Positions 45,263-53,473 of a stretch of 64,000 nucleotides of DNA are shown in pieces. The notes beneath the pieces were generated by a model that saw nothing but the letters and a program-made list of their open reading frames with translations, was not told where the DNA came from and ran no database searches. This DNA is from Pedobacter polaris (GTDB lineage Bacteria > Bacteroidota > Bacteroidia > Sphingobacteriales > Sphingobacteriaceae): contig NZ_SWBR01000005.1 in the NCBI RefSeq assembly GCF_005116505.1, positions 1 to 64,000 of the forward strand. Direction: 5' to 3'. The position numbers and the translations under genes were made by a program. Position 1 is the first letter of the stretch. Each line of letters opens with the position of its first letter.

Positions 45263-45269
45263 AGTTTTG
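45239..45269 (+). promoter_or_regulatory. accA promoter
   Basis: TTTG at 45239-45242 and TAGTTTTG at 45262-45269 are spaced 19 bp apart, matching the Bacteroidota consensus in full. Transcription would begin about 5 bases upstream of the start codon, giving a very short leader. Confidence 0.85.
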
Positions 45270-45279
45270 TAACCCGCTT

Positions 45280-46245
45280 ATGGAACAGATCAAAACATCA
45301 TTCGATTTCGAAAAACCTTTAGCTGATTTGATGCAGCAAATTGAAAAGGTAAAGCAAGTTGCCGATAAGACAAAGGTAGACATGTCTGCAACACTAACTG
45401 AACTAGACGAGAAGGTAGACGCAACCAGTAAAAAGCTTTACAGCAATTTAACTGGCTGGCAGAAAGTTCAAATGTCTCGTCATGCAGAAAGACCACAAAC
45501 TTTGGATTATATCAGCATGATTTGCGATGATTTCATTGAAATGCATGGCGATAGAACTGTAAAAGATGACAAAGCTATTATTGGTGGTTTTGCAACTATC
45601 GATGGTCAAACAGTTATGGTTATCGGTCATCAAAAAGGAAAAAACACCAAGGAGCGTCAGTACCGTAATTTCGGTATGGCAAATCCAGAAGGTTATAGAA
45701 AAGCCTTACGTTTAATGCGTTTAGCAGAAAAATTCAACAAACCTGTTATTTCTTTTATTGATACAATGGGTGCTTATCCAGGTTTAGAAGCAGAAGAACG
45801 CGGACAAGGAGAAGCGATTGCTCGTAATTTATTAGAAATGTCTGTGTTGAGAGTGCCAATTCTTTGCTTTATCATAGGAGAGGGCGCATCTGGCGGAGCA
45901 TTAGGTATTGGTATTGGAGACAAAGTATATATGTTAGAACACACTTGGTATTCTGTAATCTCTCCAGAATCTTGCTCTTCTATTTTATGGAGAAGTTGGG
46001 ATTTTAAAGAGAAAGCTGCAGAATGTTTGAAACTAACATCTGATGATATGTTTAAAAACCAATTAATAGATGGGATAGTGAAAGAACCCCTTGGTGGCGC
46101 ACATCAGAACCCAGAATTGATGGGAGAAACACTTAAGATGCAAGTTTTAAAAGACCTTAAAGAACTAGGCAAGCAAAATACAGACAAGCTTATTTCAACT
46201 AGAATTGATAAATTCTGTGCAATGGGCGTAGTAGTTGAAGGTTAA
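45280..46245 (+). CDS. accA: Acetyl-CoA carboxylase carboxyltransferase, alpha subunit
   Basis: The product has 321 residues, a normal length. It transfers the carboxyl group from biotin to acetyl-CoA, the first step in fatty acid synthesis. The sequence includes SFIDTMGAYPGLEAEERGQGEAIA and CFIIGEGASGGALGIGIGD with WYSVISPE, the usual alpha-subunit motifs. The first 60 residues are a coiled-coil-like helix that contacts the beta subunit. accD is not in the window. Confidence 0.97.
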   Translation: MEQIKTSFDFEKPLADLMQQIEKVKQVADKTKVDMSATLTELDEKVDATSKKLYSNLTGWQKVQMSRHAERPQTLDYISMICDDFIEMHGDRTVKDDKAIIGGFATIDGQTVMVIGHQKGKNTKERQYRNFGMANPEGYRKALRLMRLAEKFNKPVISFIDTMGAYPGLEAEERGQGEAIARNLLEMSVLRVPILCFIIGEGASGGALGIGIGDKVYMLEHTWYSVISPESCSSILWRSWDFKEKAAECLKLTSDDMFKNQLIDGIVKEPLGGAHQNPELMGETLKMQVLKDLKELGKQNTDKLISTRIDKFCAMGVVVEG

Positions 46246-46263
46246 TTTTTAATCCTTTACTAA

Positions 46264-46300
46264 TAAAAAAAGCTTCTCGATTTCGAGAAGCTTTTTTTTG
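46264..46300. terminator. Bidirectional terminator between accA and the DUF2723 gene
   Basis: AAGCTTCTCG and CGAGAAGCTT pair around ATTT, flanked by A-run and T-run, so it serves both converging genes. Confidence 0.88.
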
Positions 46301-46320
46301 TGCTTTATCATTTTCAGAGA

Positions 46321-49300
46321 CTATTGTCCTCCTGATTGTTCTTGCATCTGTTGTTGTCTCGAACGGCTAAAGATATTATCAAATCTGCTATCCAATGCTT
46401 CATATTGGCTAGCCAATTGCTTGGCTAAATCCATTTGTTTATATTGAGCTGCAGTTTGTGCCATAGGCAATAGACCATAGTTTAATCCAATTTGACCGTT
46501 TTGCCCACCAACTATTTCACCACCTTTACTTTTTGAAACATCAGCAAGGTAAGTTAGTTCTTTCTGGATATAGGCGGCAGATTTCTTAAGCAAATCATTT
46601 GCTTTTTTAGTTTCGCCTAAAATGTATAAGTTTTGTGCTCTAGTAGCAACACCCATCATCATGCGAATGCCGTATATTTTTGTAGGCATTACTTCATCAT
46701 ATTTTTTCATCGCTTTTTTAGCATCATCAATTCTACCTGCTTTAATCAATCCAGTTATTAAACTGTTAAACATGTTGTTAAATATAGAAACATCGTCTGC
46801 TGATTGAGAATCTAAATAGGAAGCAGTTTTGATGTTACCCCATTTAAATTTATTCATAACGTGGTTATACATCGGATCCAAATTAATAGGTTGCTCGCCT
46901 GTATCTTCTAAGCTATCCTTTTTTAAAGGCAACAAGCGCAATGCTAAGCCTTCGTTATATAAATAGTTGTCTAAACCATTAAATTGCTCTGAAGGAACTG
47001 TGCTACAGAAATAAATAGGTCTTTTCCAGTTGTTGTGTGCAAGTATGTCAAACATAGCTAATGTACCCTTGGTAATATAGCCCTTGTTAAATTTCCATTC
47101 CATTACAGGAACAATTTTGTTAGCCTCACTTGCAGGTAGAGTGCCTGTATTAATTACATCTTGAAGATTTACCGTTAACTTTAAATTTTTGGTTGGTAAA
47201 TCGTTATCACCCTGTAATAAATAATCTACAACTTCTTTAAGTTCTACATTACCTTGTATTTGTGCATCAGTAAATCTCATATAATCTCTTACACCAGAAA
47301 CATACTGAGACTCTTTCATCGTAATTGGTAATGGTTCTGATTGATGAACTTTACGTCTCATACCATTAATGTACCAATCGGTGTCGAATAAGCTTAAATT
47401 AACTAAACGAATATCTGGTCTGACCCCTTCTACTTCCTGAATATACCAAAGTGGGTAAGTATCATTATCTCCATAGGTAAACAATATTGCATTTGGTGCA
47501 CAAGATTCCATATAGCTAACCGCAATATCATGGGCAACCATTTTCTCAGAACGGTTGTGGTCATCCCAGCCTTGGCTAGCCATTAATATTGGTGCCATAC
47601 CTAAGGCAATTACTGTGGCTCCAATAGCTGCGGTTTTTGGAGATAGTTTCTTAAATACCCATTCCTTTAGGGCGAGTACCCCGAGGCCAATCCAAATTGC
47701 AAAAGCGTAGAAAGACCCCACATAGGCATAATCTCTTTCCCTTGGCTCCATTGGTTTCTGGTTAAGGTAAATTACAATGGCTATACCAGTGCAGATAAAC
47801 AATAAACCAATGATACCGCCATCTTTAGGGTTTCTGGTAAAGTGCCATAGTGCTCCTAATATTCCTAAAATTAGTGGCAAAGCAAAGAAACGGTTATAGG
47901 AAGTACTTTCTGTAATTGATGGAGGTAGGTTTGTTTGGTCGCCAAAACTAAGCGCATCAATTGGCTTAATGCCACTAATTGCACGGCCTTCATATAAACT
48001 ACCTTGACCTTGATCTTCGTTTTGTCTGCCTATAAAATTCCAAGCAAAATAACGCATGTACATAAAGCCAACTTGGTAGCTTGCAAAAAATCCAATATTA
48101 TCAAAAACAGTTGGTACATCTTGATCGCTCAAATGCATCCAATCTTTATAATAACTTACATGTCTAGCTTCTTCACTATACATTCTTGGGAAGAGAACAG
48201 TTTTTTGTAAACGCTTTAAACTATCAGGAAAACGGTCTGTTACACCATATACCTGACTTGTTTTAACACCAGCTACTTCATATTTTTCAGCACCTTTTCT
48301 ATATATTTTCTCACCGGTATCAATTACAGGATAGCCCTCGTCTGTGTATTTAGGAAGTGTATTATAGTTTGGTCCTGTAAGTAAAGGCCTATCGCCATAT
48401 TGTTCACGGTTTAAGTAACTTAAAAAAGAGAAAGCATTATCAGGATTACTGTTGTTTAAGTTAGGTTTTGCTTGAGCTCTGATAATGATCATAGCAAACG
48501 AACCGTAACCAAAAATGATAAGCGTAGTAGATAGTAGAGCTAAGTTTAAAATTTTCTTGTTGCGTTTAATAGAGTAGCGGATGCCCCAAACTAATCCTCC
48601 AATTAATAAAAGAGCAAAGAAAAGTACACCCATTCCAAAGCCCATTCCAAGTGTGTTCACAAAAAACAAGTCGAAATAAGCTCCAAATTTAACCAAGTAT
48701 TGAATTATTCCGTACTGAATTACAGCCAAGATTAGCACACCAATACCAAAGGTTTTAAAAATACCTTGTGTAGTAGGTTTCTCAGTTTTTTTGAAATAAT
48801 ATACAAATCCAATAGCCGGGATAGTAAGTAAGTTTAGCAAGTGAATACCAATTGAAAGCCCCATGATATAGGCAATAAACAATAGCCATCTATCTGCACG
48901 TGGTTCATCTGCAACTGCTTCCCATTTTAAAATTGCCCAAAATACAACTGCTGTAAATAAAGACGATAAGGCATAAACCTCAGCCTCAACAGCAGAAAAC
49001 CAGAAACTATCTGAAAATGTGTAAGCTAAAGCTCCAACTAAACCAGCGCCCATAATGCTAATCAAGGTAGAGTTGCTTATGGTTTCGTTCTTTTTAACCA
49101 AAATCTTTTTTGCGAGTGCAGTAATAGTCCAAAAAAGGAACAAAATAGTTGCAGCACTAGCAATTGCAGACCCCATGTTCATGAAATAGGCAACTTTTTT
49201 AACATCTCCAAAGGCAGGTAATGAAAAGAAACGTTCAATCATTAAAAATAAGGGTGCACCTGGTTGGTGTACAACTTGCATTTTAAGTGCAGAGGCAATG

Positions 49301-49413
49301 AACTCACCACAATCCCAGAAACTTACAGAAGGTTCTAAAGTTAGAATATAGGTTACAGCGGCTATAAAGAAACAAATCCAGCCTATTATGTTGTTTATTT
49401 TAGAATAATTCAT
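46321..49413 (-). CDS. DUF2723 (TMEM260-like) integral membrane protein
   Basis: The product has 1030 residues from the ATG at 49413 (MNYSKINN). The upstream in-frame ATG at 49446 adds only 11 residues. The N-terminal half (about 10-600) has some 12 membrane segments and the DUF2723 signature: SFWDCGEFIASALKMQV and HQPGAPLFLMIERFFSLP, with FWFSAVEAEVYALSS. The C-terminal third is soluble and TPR-like. The family is related to GT-C glycosyltransferases, and its human member has been reported as a protein O-mannosyltransferase; a similar role in O-glycosylation of exported proteins is plausible here. The acidic D in WDCGE is the expected catalytic residue. Confidence 0.85.
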   Translation of the reverse strand: MNYSKINNIIGWICFFIAAVTYILTLEPSVSFWDCGEFIASALKMQVVHQPGAPLFLMIERFFSLPAFGDVKKVAYFMNMGSAIASAATILFLFWTITALAKKILVKKNETISNSTLISIMGAGLVGALAYTFSDSFWFSAVEAEVYALSSLFTAVVFWAILKWEAVADEPRADRWLLFIAYIMGLSIGIHLLNLLTIPAIGFVYYFKKTEKPTTQGIFKTFGIGVLILAVIQYGIIQYLVKFGAYFDLFFVNTLGMGFGMGVLFFALLLIGGLVWGIRYSIKRNKKILNLALLSTTLIIFGYGSFAMIIIRAQAKPNLNNSNPDNAFSFLSYLNREQYGDRPLLTGPNYNTLPKYTDEGYPVIDTGEKIYRKGAEKYEVAGVKTSQVYGVTDRFPDSLKRLQKTVLFPRMYSEEARHVSYYKDWMHLSDQDVPTVFDNIGFFASYQVGFMYMRYFAWNFIGRQNEDQGQGSLYEGRAISGIKPIDALSFGDQTNLPPSITESTSYNRFFALPLILGILGALWHFTRNPKDGGIIGLLFICTGIAIVIYLNQKPMEPRERDYAYVGSFYAFAIWIGLGVLALKEWVFKKLSPKTAAIGATVIALGMAPILMASQGWDDHNRSEKMVAHDIAVSYMESCAPNAILFTYGDNDTYPLWYIQEVEGVRPDIRLVNLSLFDTDWYINGMRRKVHQSEPLPITMKESQYVSGVRDYMRFTDAQIQGNVELKEVVDYLLQGDNDLPTKNLKLTVNLQDVINTGTLPASEANKIVPVMEWKFNKGYITKGTLAMFDILAHNNWKRPIYFCSTVPSEQFNGLDNYLYNEGLALRLLPLKKDSLEDTGEQPINLDPMYNHVMNKFKWGNIKTASYLDSQSADDVSIFNNMFNSLITGLIKAGRIDDAKKAMKKYDEVMPTKIYGIRMMMGVATRAQNLYILGETKKANDLLKKSAAYIQKELTYLADVSKSKGGEIVGGQNGQIGLNYGLLPMAQTAAQYKQMDLAKQLASQYEALDSRFDNIFSRSRQQQMQEQSGGQ

Positions 49414-49580
49414 TGTACAAATTGGTAATAATAAATTGTTTGGCACATAAAAATGCAGCCGAAAATAATGAAATAGATTGATATTAATGGAAAATAATAA
49501 CCTCTTTTAACAAAAATTAACGGTTTAATGGGCTGATAAATGCACTTTTGAAAATATTTTAATTTTTTTTGAATTCGGAC

Positions 49581-49610
49581 TTGCAGCTATAAAAAATTAG
49601 CGTAAATTTG
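49581..49610 (+). promoter_or_regulatory. Promoter of tRNA-Gln
   Basis: TTG at 49581 and TAAATTTG at 49603-49610 are 19 bp apart, a textbook Bacteroidota promoter. The tRNA starts 36 bp downstream of it. Confidence 0.85.
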
Positions 49611-49645
49611 CATTCCATTTCAGAACAACACTTGATGTGGAAAAT

Positions 49646-49716
49646 TGCCCGATAGTATAAAGGTAGTACAACGGTTTTTGGTACCGTTTGTCTAGGTTCG
49701 AATCCTGGTCGGGCAA
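49646..49716 (+). tRNA. tRNA-Gln (anticodon TTG)
   Basis: TGCCCGA pairs with TCGGGCA to form the acceptor stem. The anticodon arm ACGGT/ACCGT encloses the loop TTTTGGT with anticodon TTG. The T arm carries GGTTCGAATCC. Discriminator base is A and CCA is not encoded. Length is 71 bases. Confidence 0.95.
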
Positions 49717-49720
49717 CAAT

Positions 49721-49762
49721 TTTTTTTCGGATTGTGAATAAAACCGCAATCCGATTTTTTTT
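49721..49762. terminator. Terminator after tRNA-Gln
   Basis: CGGATTG and CAATCCG pair across a 12-base loop and are followed by eight T. A T-run also precedes it on the left. Confidence 0.8.
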
Positions 49763-49786
49763 AACCAGCATTGATACCCGCAAATC

Positions 49787-50728
49787 ATGCCATTGCAATT
49801 TAACCCAGTTAAGATTTTTGCCGGAAGCGGTACAAAAGATTTAGCGAAAAAAATTGCCGAAGCTTACGGCAAACCACTAGGAAGTGTAACTTTAAGTCGG
49901 TTTAGTGATGGCGAGTTTCAGCCTTCTTTTGATGAATCAATTAGAGGAAGTGACGTTTTCTTAGTTCAATCTACTAATCAGCCGAGCGATAATTTAATGG
50001 AACTTTTGTTAATGGTTGATGCAGCTAAAAGAGCTTCAGCACATTACATTACAGCGGTGGTCCCTTATTATGGTTTATCTCGTCAGGATAGAAAAGACAA
50101 ACCCCGTGTAGCAATAGGAGCAAAGTTGGTTGCTAATTTATTAAAAACAGCAGGTATTCATCGCATCATGACAATGGATTTGCATGCTGCACAGATACAA
50201 GGTTTCTTTGATATTCCGGTAGATCATCTTGATGGATCGGTTATTTTTGTGCCTTATATTAAAAGCCTAGGTTTAAAAAACTTAACTATTGCTTCTCCAG
50301 ATATGGGCGGATCTTACAGGGCTCGTACTTTTGCAAAGTTTTTTAATGCTGAGGTAGTAATTTGTGATAAACGTCGTTTACGTGCCAATGAAATAGAGTC
50401 TATGTCTATTATTGGAGATGTAACCGGACAAGATATAGTGTTGATGGATGATATTTGCGATACCGCTGGTACATTGGCTAAAGCAGCAGCTTTGATTATG
50501 GAGAATGGAGCAAATAGTGTAAGAGCAGTTTGTACACATGCAGTTTTATCTGGGAAAGCGTACGAAACAATTGAGAACTCAATGTTAGAAGAATTAATCG
50601 TAACAGACACAATTCCACTAAAACAAGAGAGTGCTAAAATTAAAGTATTGAGCACAGCTAAATTATTTGCAAAAGCAATTGCCAATGTAAATGAGCACGG
50701 CTCAATAAGTGATTTATTTAGAGTTTAA
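49787..50728 (+). CDS. prs: Ribose-phosphate pyrophosphokinase
   Basis: The product has 313 residues, usual for bacterial PRPP synthetase. It makes phosphoribosyl pyrophosphate from ribose-5-phosphate and ATP. Seen are FSDGEFQPSFDESIRGSDVFLVQS, the Mg-binding TMDLHAAQIQGFFDIPVDHL, the SPDMGGSYRAR segment and the PRPP loop VLMDDICDTAGTL. It lies 62 bp upstream of rplY and downstream of tRNA-Gln. Confidence 0.98.
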   Translation: MPLQFNPVKIFAGSGTKDLAKKIAEAYGKPLGSVTLSRFSDGEFQPSFDESIRGSDVFLVQSTNQPSDNLMELLLMVDAAKRASAHYITAVVPYYGLSRQDRKDKPRVAIGAKLVANLLKTAGIHRIMTMDLHAAQIQGFFDIPVDHLDGSVIFVPYIKSLGLKNLTIASPDMGGSYRARTFAKFFNAEVVICDKRRLRANEIESMSIIGDVTGQDIVLMDDICDTAGTLAKAAALIMENGANSVRAVCTHAVLSGKAYETIENSMLEELIVTDTIPLKQESAKIKVLSTAKLFAKAIANVNEHGSISDLFRV

Positions 50729-50776
50729 TAATTGTATAAGGTGTAACTGCTTTATACTAAATACTATATACTAATT
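50729..50776 (+). repeat. Degenerate 7-bp repeat tract upstream of rplY
   Basis: CTTTATA, CTAAATA, CTATATA, CTAATTA follow each other exactly at 7-bp spacing, ending 14 bp before rplY. A short inverted counterpart, GTATAAG then GTGTAAC, lies at 50733-50747, so the region can pair as an imperfect hairpin. Confidence 0.55.
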
Positions 50777-50790
50777 AAAATAAATAAAAA

Positions 50791-51372
50791 ATGAAAACAA
50801 TCGCAATTAGCGGTTCTCCAAGAGAGAACGTAGGGAAACGCGATGCTAAAGAGCTTCGCTATGAAGGTAAAGTTCCTGCAGTATTGTATGGTGGTAAAGA
50901 GCAAGTTCACTTTGCTATATTAATTACCGATTTAAACGATGCTATCTACACTCCAGAAGCTAACTTTTTAGAAATCAACATTGGTGGTACTAAAACTAAA
51001 GCTATCATAAAAGAAGCTCAATTTCATCCACTAACAGATGTATTAATGCACGTAGATTTTCTTCAATTATTTGATGAAAAAGAAATTGTAATGGAAATTC
51101 CTGTTAAATTGGTAGGTACTTCTCCAGGTGTTAAAATGGGTGGAAAATTAGTTCAAAAATTACGTAAACTACGCGTAAAATCTTTACCAAAAAATATGCC
51201 TCAAGTAATAGAAGTGAGCATTTCTAAAATGGAAGTTGGAAACTTATTCCGCGTTCGTGATTTAGAAAAAGGTGATTATGTAGTAACTAATACACCAGAA
51301 GATACAATCGTTTCTGTTGGTATGTCTAGAGCATTAAAACAAGCAGAAACAGAAGCAGCTAAAGGTAAATAA
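50791..51372 (+). CDS. rplY: 50S ribosomal protein L25/general stress protein Ctc
   Basis: The product has 193 residues, the long Ctc type with the 5S rRNA-binding L25 domain at the N-terminus (GSPRENVGKRDAKELR, VPAVLYGGKEQVHF) and the TL5 C-terminal domain (VMEIPVKLVGTSPGVKMGGKL, LPKNMPQVIEVSIS). It lies between prs and pth, a conserved order in many bacteria. A heptad tract precedes the start. Confidence 0.97.
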   Translation: MKTIAISGSPRENVGKRDAKELRYEGKVPAVLYGGKEQVHFAILITDLNDAIYTPEANFLEINIGGTKTKAIIKEAQFHPLTDVLMHVDFLQLFDEKEIVMEIPVKLVGTSPGVKMGGKLVQKLRKLRVKSLPKNMPQVIEVSISKMEVGNLFRVRDLEKGDYVVTNTPEDTIVSVGMSRALKQAETEAAKGK

Positions 51373-51438
51373 TTATAGAGTGATTATACCGATTAACGGG
51401 ATTTCACAGATTTAATATCACTAGTTGTACTAACTAAT

Positions 51439-51475
51439 TAAGCGGTATAGAAGAAATTCTTTACCGCTTTTTTTA
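51439..51475 (+). terminator. Terminator after rplY
   Basis: AAGCGGTA and TTACCGCTT pair across a 13-base loop (slightly AT-rich) and are followed by a T-run. Confidence 0.75.
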
Positions 51476-51519
51476 TCAGGATTTTTGGAGACGCAGGATT
51501 TTTAAGATGATTTTGGAAA

Positions 51520-51577
51520 TGGTCTTTTGGACTTCTTTCGCTTTAGTCTTTAATCTTTCAGCTTTTAGCTTTAAATT
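51520..51577 (+). repeat. Degenerate 7-bp repeat tract upstream of pth
   Basis: CTTT or TTTT occurs every 7 bp with three variable bases between (CTTTAGT, CTTTAAT, CTTTCAG), for about seven units ending 6 bp before the pth start. No inverted partner is evident, so this is a single-arm copy. Confidence 0.6.
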
Positions 51578-51583
51578 TACAAA

Positions 51584-52144
51584 ATGAAATACCTCATCGT
51601 TGGCTTGGGTAACATTGGCCCAGAATATGCCAATACCAGACATAATATTGGTTTTAACATTGCGGATGAATTAGTGTCAAGCTTGGGTGGAAACTTTGAG
51701 CTTTTACGTTTAGCCTATTATGCTGAAGTTGGTTTTAAAGGCAAAAAATTGCATGTCATTAAACCCACTACATTTATGAATTTAAGTGGTAAAGCAGTTA
51801 ATTACTGGATGAAGGATTTAAAGATAGCTCCAGAAAACGTGTTGGTTTTGGTGGATGACTTAGCATTGCCTTTAGGTAAATTAAGAATGAAACTACAAGG
51901 AAGTAGCGCAGGGCATAATGGCTTAAAAAGCATTGAGGAAGTTTGTGGTGGACAAAATTATGCTCGTTTGCGCTTTGGTATTAGTGATAACTTTAGAAAA
52001 GGTCAACAAGCAGATTACGTATTAGGTCAATTTGATAAGGATGAACAAAAAGAGCTGCCAACATTAATTAATAGGGGGGTAACGATGATTAAAAGTTTTG
52101 TAACCATTGGCCCGGCACAAACAATGACACTTTTCAATAAGTAA
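51584..52144 (+). CDS. pth: Peptidyl-tRNA hydrolase
   Basis: The product has 186 residues, typical for Pth. It cuts the ester bond between peptide and tRNA released by drop-off. Catalytic His is in NTRHNIGFNI, Asn in FMNLSGKAV, and Asp in LVLVDDLALPLGKLRMKL, with SSAGHNGLKSI downstream. It is preceded by a heptad tract and converges with the LytTR gene. Confidence 0.97.
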   Translation: MKYLIVGLGNIGPEYANTRHNIGFNIADELVSSLGGNFELLRLAYYAEVGFKGKKLHVIKPTTFMNLSGKAVNYWMKDLKIAPENVLVLVDDLALPLGKLRMKLQGSSAGHNGLKSIEEVCGGQNYARLRFGISDNFRKGQQADYVLGQFDKDEQKELPTLINRGVTMIKSFVTIGPAQTMTLFNK

Positions 52145-52145
52145 T

Positions 52146-52841
52146 TTAAATCCCTTTTAGAGATTTGGGATTTAAACATTCACTATAAGTTGTGCCTATT
52201 GGGATGATTTGGTCACCAATCCAAACTTGAGAACGATCATACTTGCTAATTTTAGTTTTAGCAATAATAAATGCCCGATGAGTTCTGATGAATTCTTTGT
52301 GAGGCAACAAATCAACTAATTCATTTATCGTAATACGAGAGCTTAACAAGCGACCATTGGTTAAATGAAATTGTGTGTAATTCCCAGATGCTTCTATATA
52401 TGAAATGTCGTGATATAAAACTTTTATCTGCTCATAGCCATCTTTAATAAAGATAAAATCAGCTTTGCTTTCTGGCGCTTGATTACGTAAATCAAAAAGT
52501 TCTTTTGCTTTATTGCAGGCTTTTAAAAACCTAGAAAGCGAAAAAGGTTTTAACAAATAATCAACAGCATCTAATTCAAAGCTTTGTACAGCATGTTCGC
52601 TATAGGCAGTGGTGAAAATTACCATTGGCGGTTTGCTCAAAGCTTTCAGAAATTCAATTCCACTAATATCGGGCATTTTAATATCTAAAAAAATCAAATC
52701 CACTCTGTGCTGTTGAAGATAAGTTATGGCTTCAAAAGCATTTGTAAATTGGGCTTCTAACTCAATAAATGGCACCTTGCTAGCATGCGCTGCAACAATG
52801 TCTAAAGCTATGGGTTCATCATCTATTGCTATTGCAATCAT
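52146..52841 (-). CDS. LytTR-family response regulator
   Basis: The product has 231 residues: receiver with IDDEPIALDI, Asp in LIFLDIKMPDISG and Lys in YLLKPFS; LytTR domain with KVLYHDISYIEASGNYTQFHLTNGR and EFIRTHRAFIIAKTKI. It is probably the partner of the LytS kinase at 56155, but that kinase is separated by two thioredoxin-fold genes and the GIY-YIG gene with its repeats. Confidence 0.92.
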   Translation of the reverse strand: MIAIAIDDEPIALDIVAAHASKVPFIELEAQFTNAFEAITYLQQHRVDLIFLDIKMPDISGIEFLKALSKPPMVIFTTAYSEHAVQSFELDAVDYLLKPFSLSRFLKACNKAKELFDLRNQAPESKADFIFIKDGYEQIKVLYHDISYIEASGNYTQFHLTNGRLLSSRITINELVDLLPHKEFIRTHRAFIIAKTKISKYDRSQVWIGDQIIPIGTTYSECLNPKSLKGI

Positions 52842-52914
52842 ATAAGTAAAAATTGTTAGGCTGAGCGCTGGCTACCTATAAAATATTATTAAGTTTTATA
52901 TAAAATCAAAAAAA

Positions 52915-52940
52915 ATGTCATCCTGACGTAGTCGAAAAGT
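52915..52940. repeat. REP-like repeat, copy 4
   Basis: ATGTCATCCTGACGTAGTCGAA is a shortened unit of the family, missing GAG near the middle. It lies just beyond the 3' end of the GIY-YIG gene. Another GTAGTCGAAG is at 52984-52993, touching the stop codon of that gene. Confidence 0.65.
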
Positions 52941-52993
52941 GACAATGCTTAAGTTACGAACATTGGTCTGTCGGGTAGATATGTAGTCGAAGT

Positions 52994-53311
52994 TTAAGGT
53001 TTAATGTAATTAGTATGGCTTGTATTATTTTTACAAATTGATAATTCTTTAAGTTTATTCCAATTGTCGTTTATAATTGCTTCTTTCTTTATTCTTGTCC
53101 AGCCTTTAACTTGCTTCTCAAATTCTATAGCTTGATTTACATCTGGAAAATTTTCGAAAAATACTAAAGATAAAGGTCTTCTTTTATAAGTGTAGCAAGT
53201 TATATTTTCTCCATTTTGATGCTCATATAATCTTCTATCTATATCATTTGTAATTCCAGTATAATAAGAACCATCACTACATTTTAAAATATAAACTGAA
53301 TATGATTTCAT
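52994..53311 (-). CDS. GIY-YIG endonuclease (UvrC-like small nuclease)
   Basis: The product has 105 residues: VYILKCSDGSYYTGITNDI contains the GIY-YIG motif, followed by catalytic Arg in DRRLYEH and Glu in QAIEFEKQVKGW. It is a stand-alone nuclease of the YhbQ/UvrC-N class. The gene lies between REP-like repeats on both sides and splits a kinase-regulator set, so mobility or REP-linked maintenance is suspected. Confidence 0.92.
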   Translation of the reverse strand: MKSYSVYILKCSDGSYYTGITNDIDRRLYEHQNGENITCYTYKRRPLSLVFFENFPDVNQAIEFEKQVKGWTRIKKEAIINDNWNKLKELSICKNNTSHTNYIKP

Positions 53312-53326
53312 TTATTTTATGAATTG

Positions 53327-53413
53327 GCGCTTCGACTACGCTCAGCGTGACATCTTATTTAAGTATTGTGAATATAATAAATAAAAAATGTCATCCTGAG
53401 CGTAGTCGAAGGA
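53327..53413. repeat. REP-like repeat, copy 5 (inverted pair)
   Basis: CTTCGACTACGCTCAG at 53330-53345 and CTGAGCGTAGTCGAAG at 53396-53411 are exact inverted copies of 16 bases with GTGACAT/ATGTCATC flanks. The hairpin loop is about 50 bases. It lies 16 bp upstream of the GIY-YIG start. Confidence 0.8.
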
Positions 53414-53473
53414 TTTTTTATTTATTGAATTAGCTCTTCTACTAACGCTAGTTTGACAAATAATAAAAGGCAT

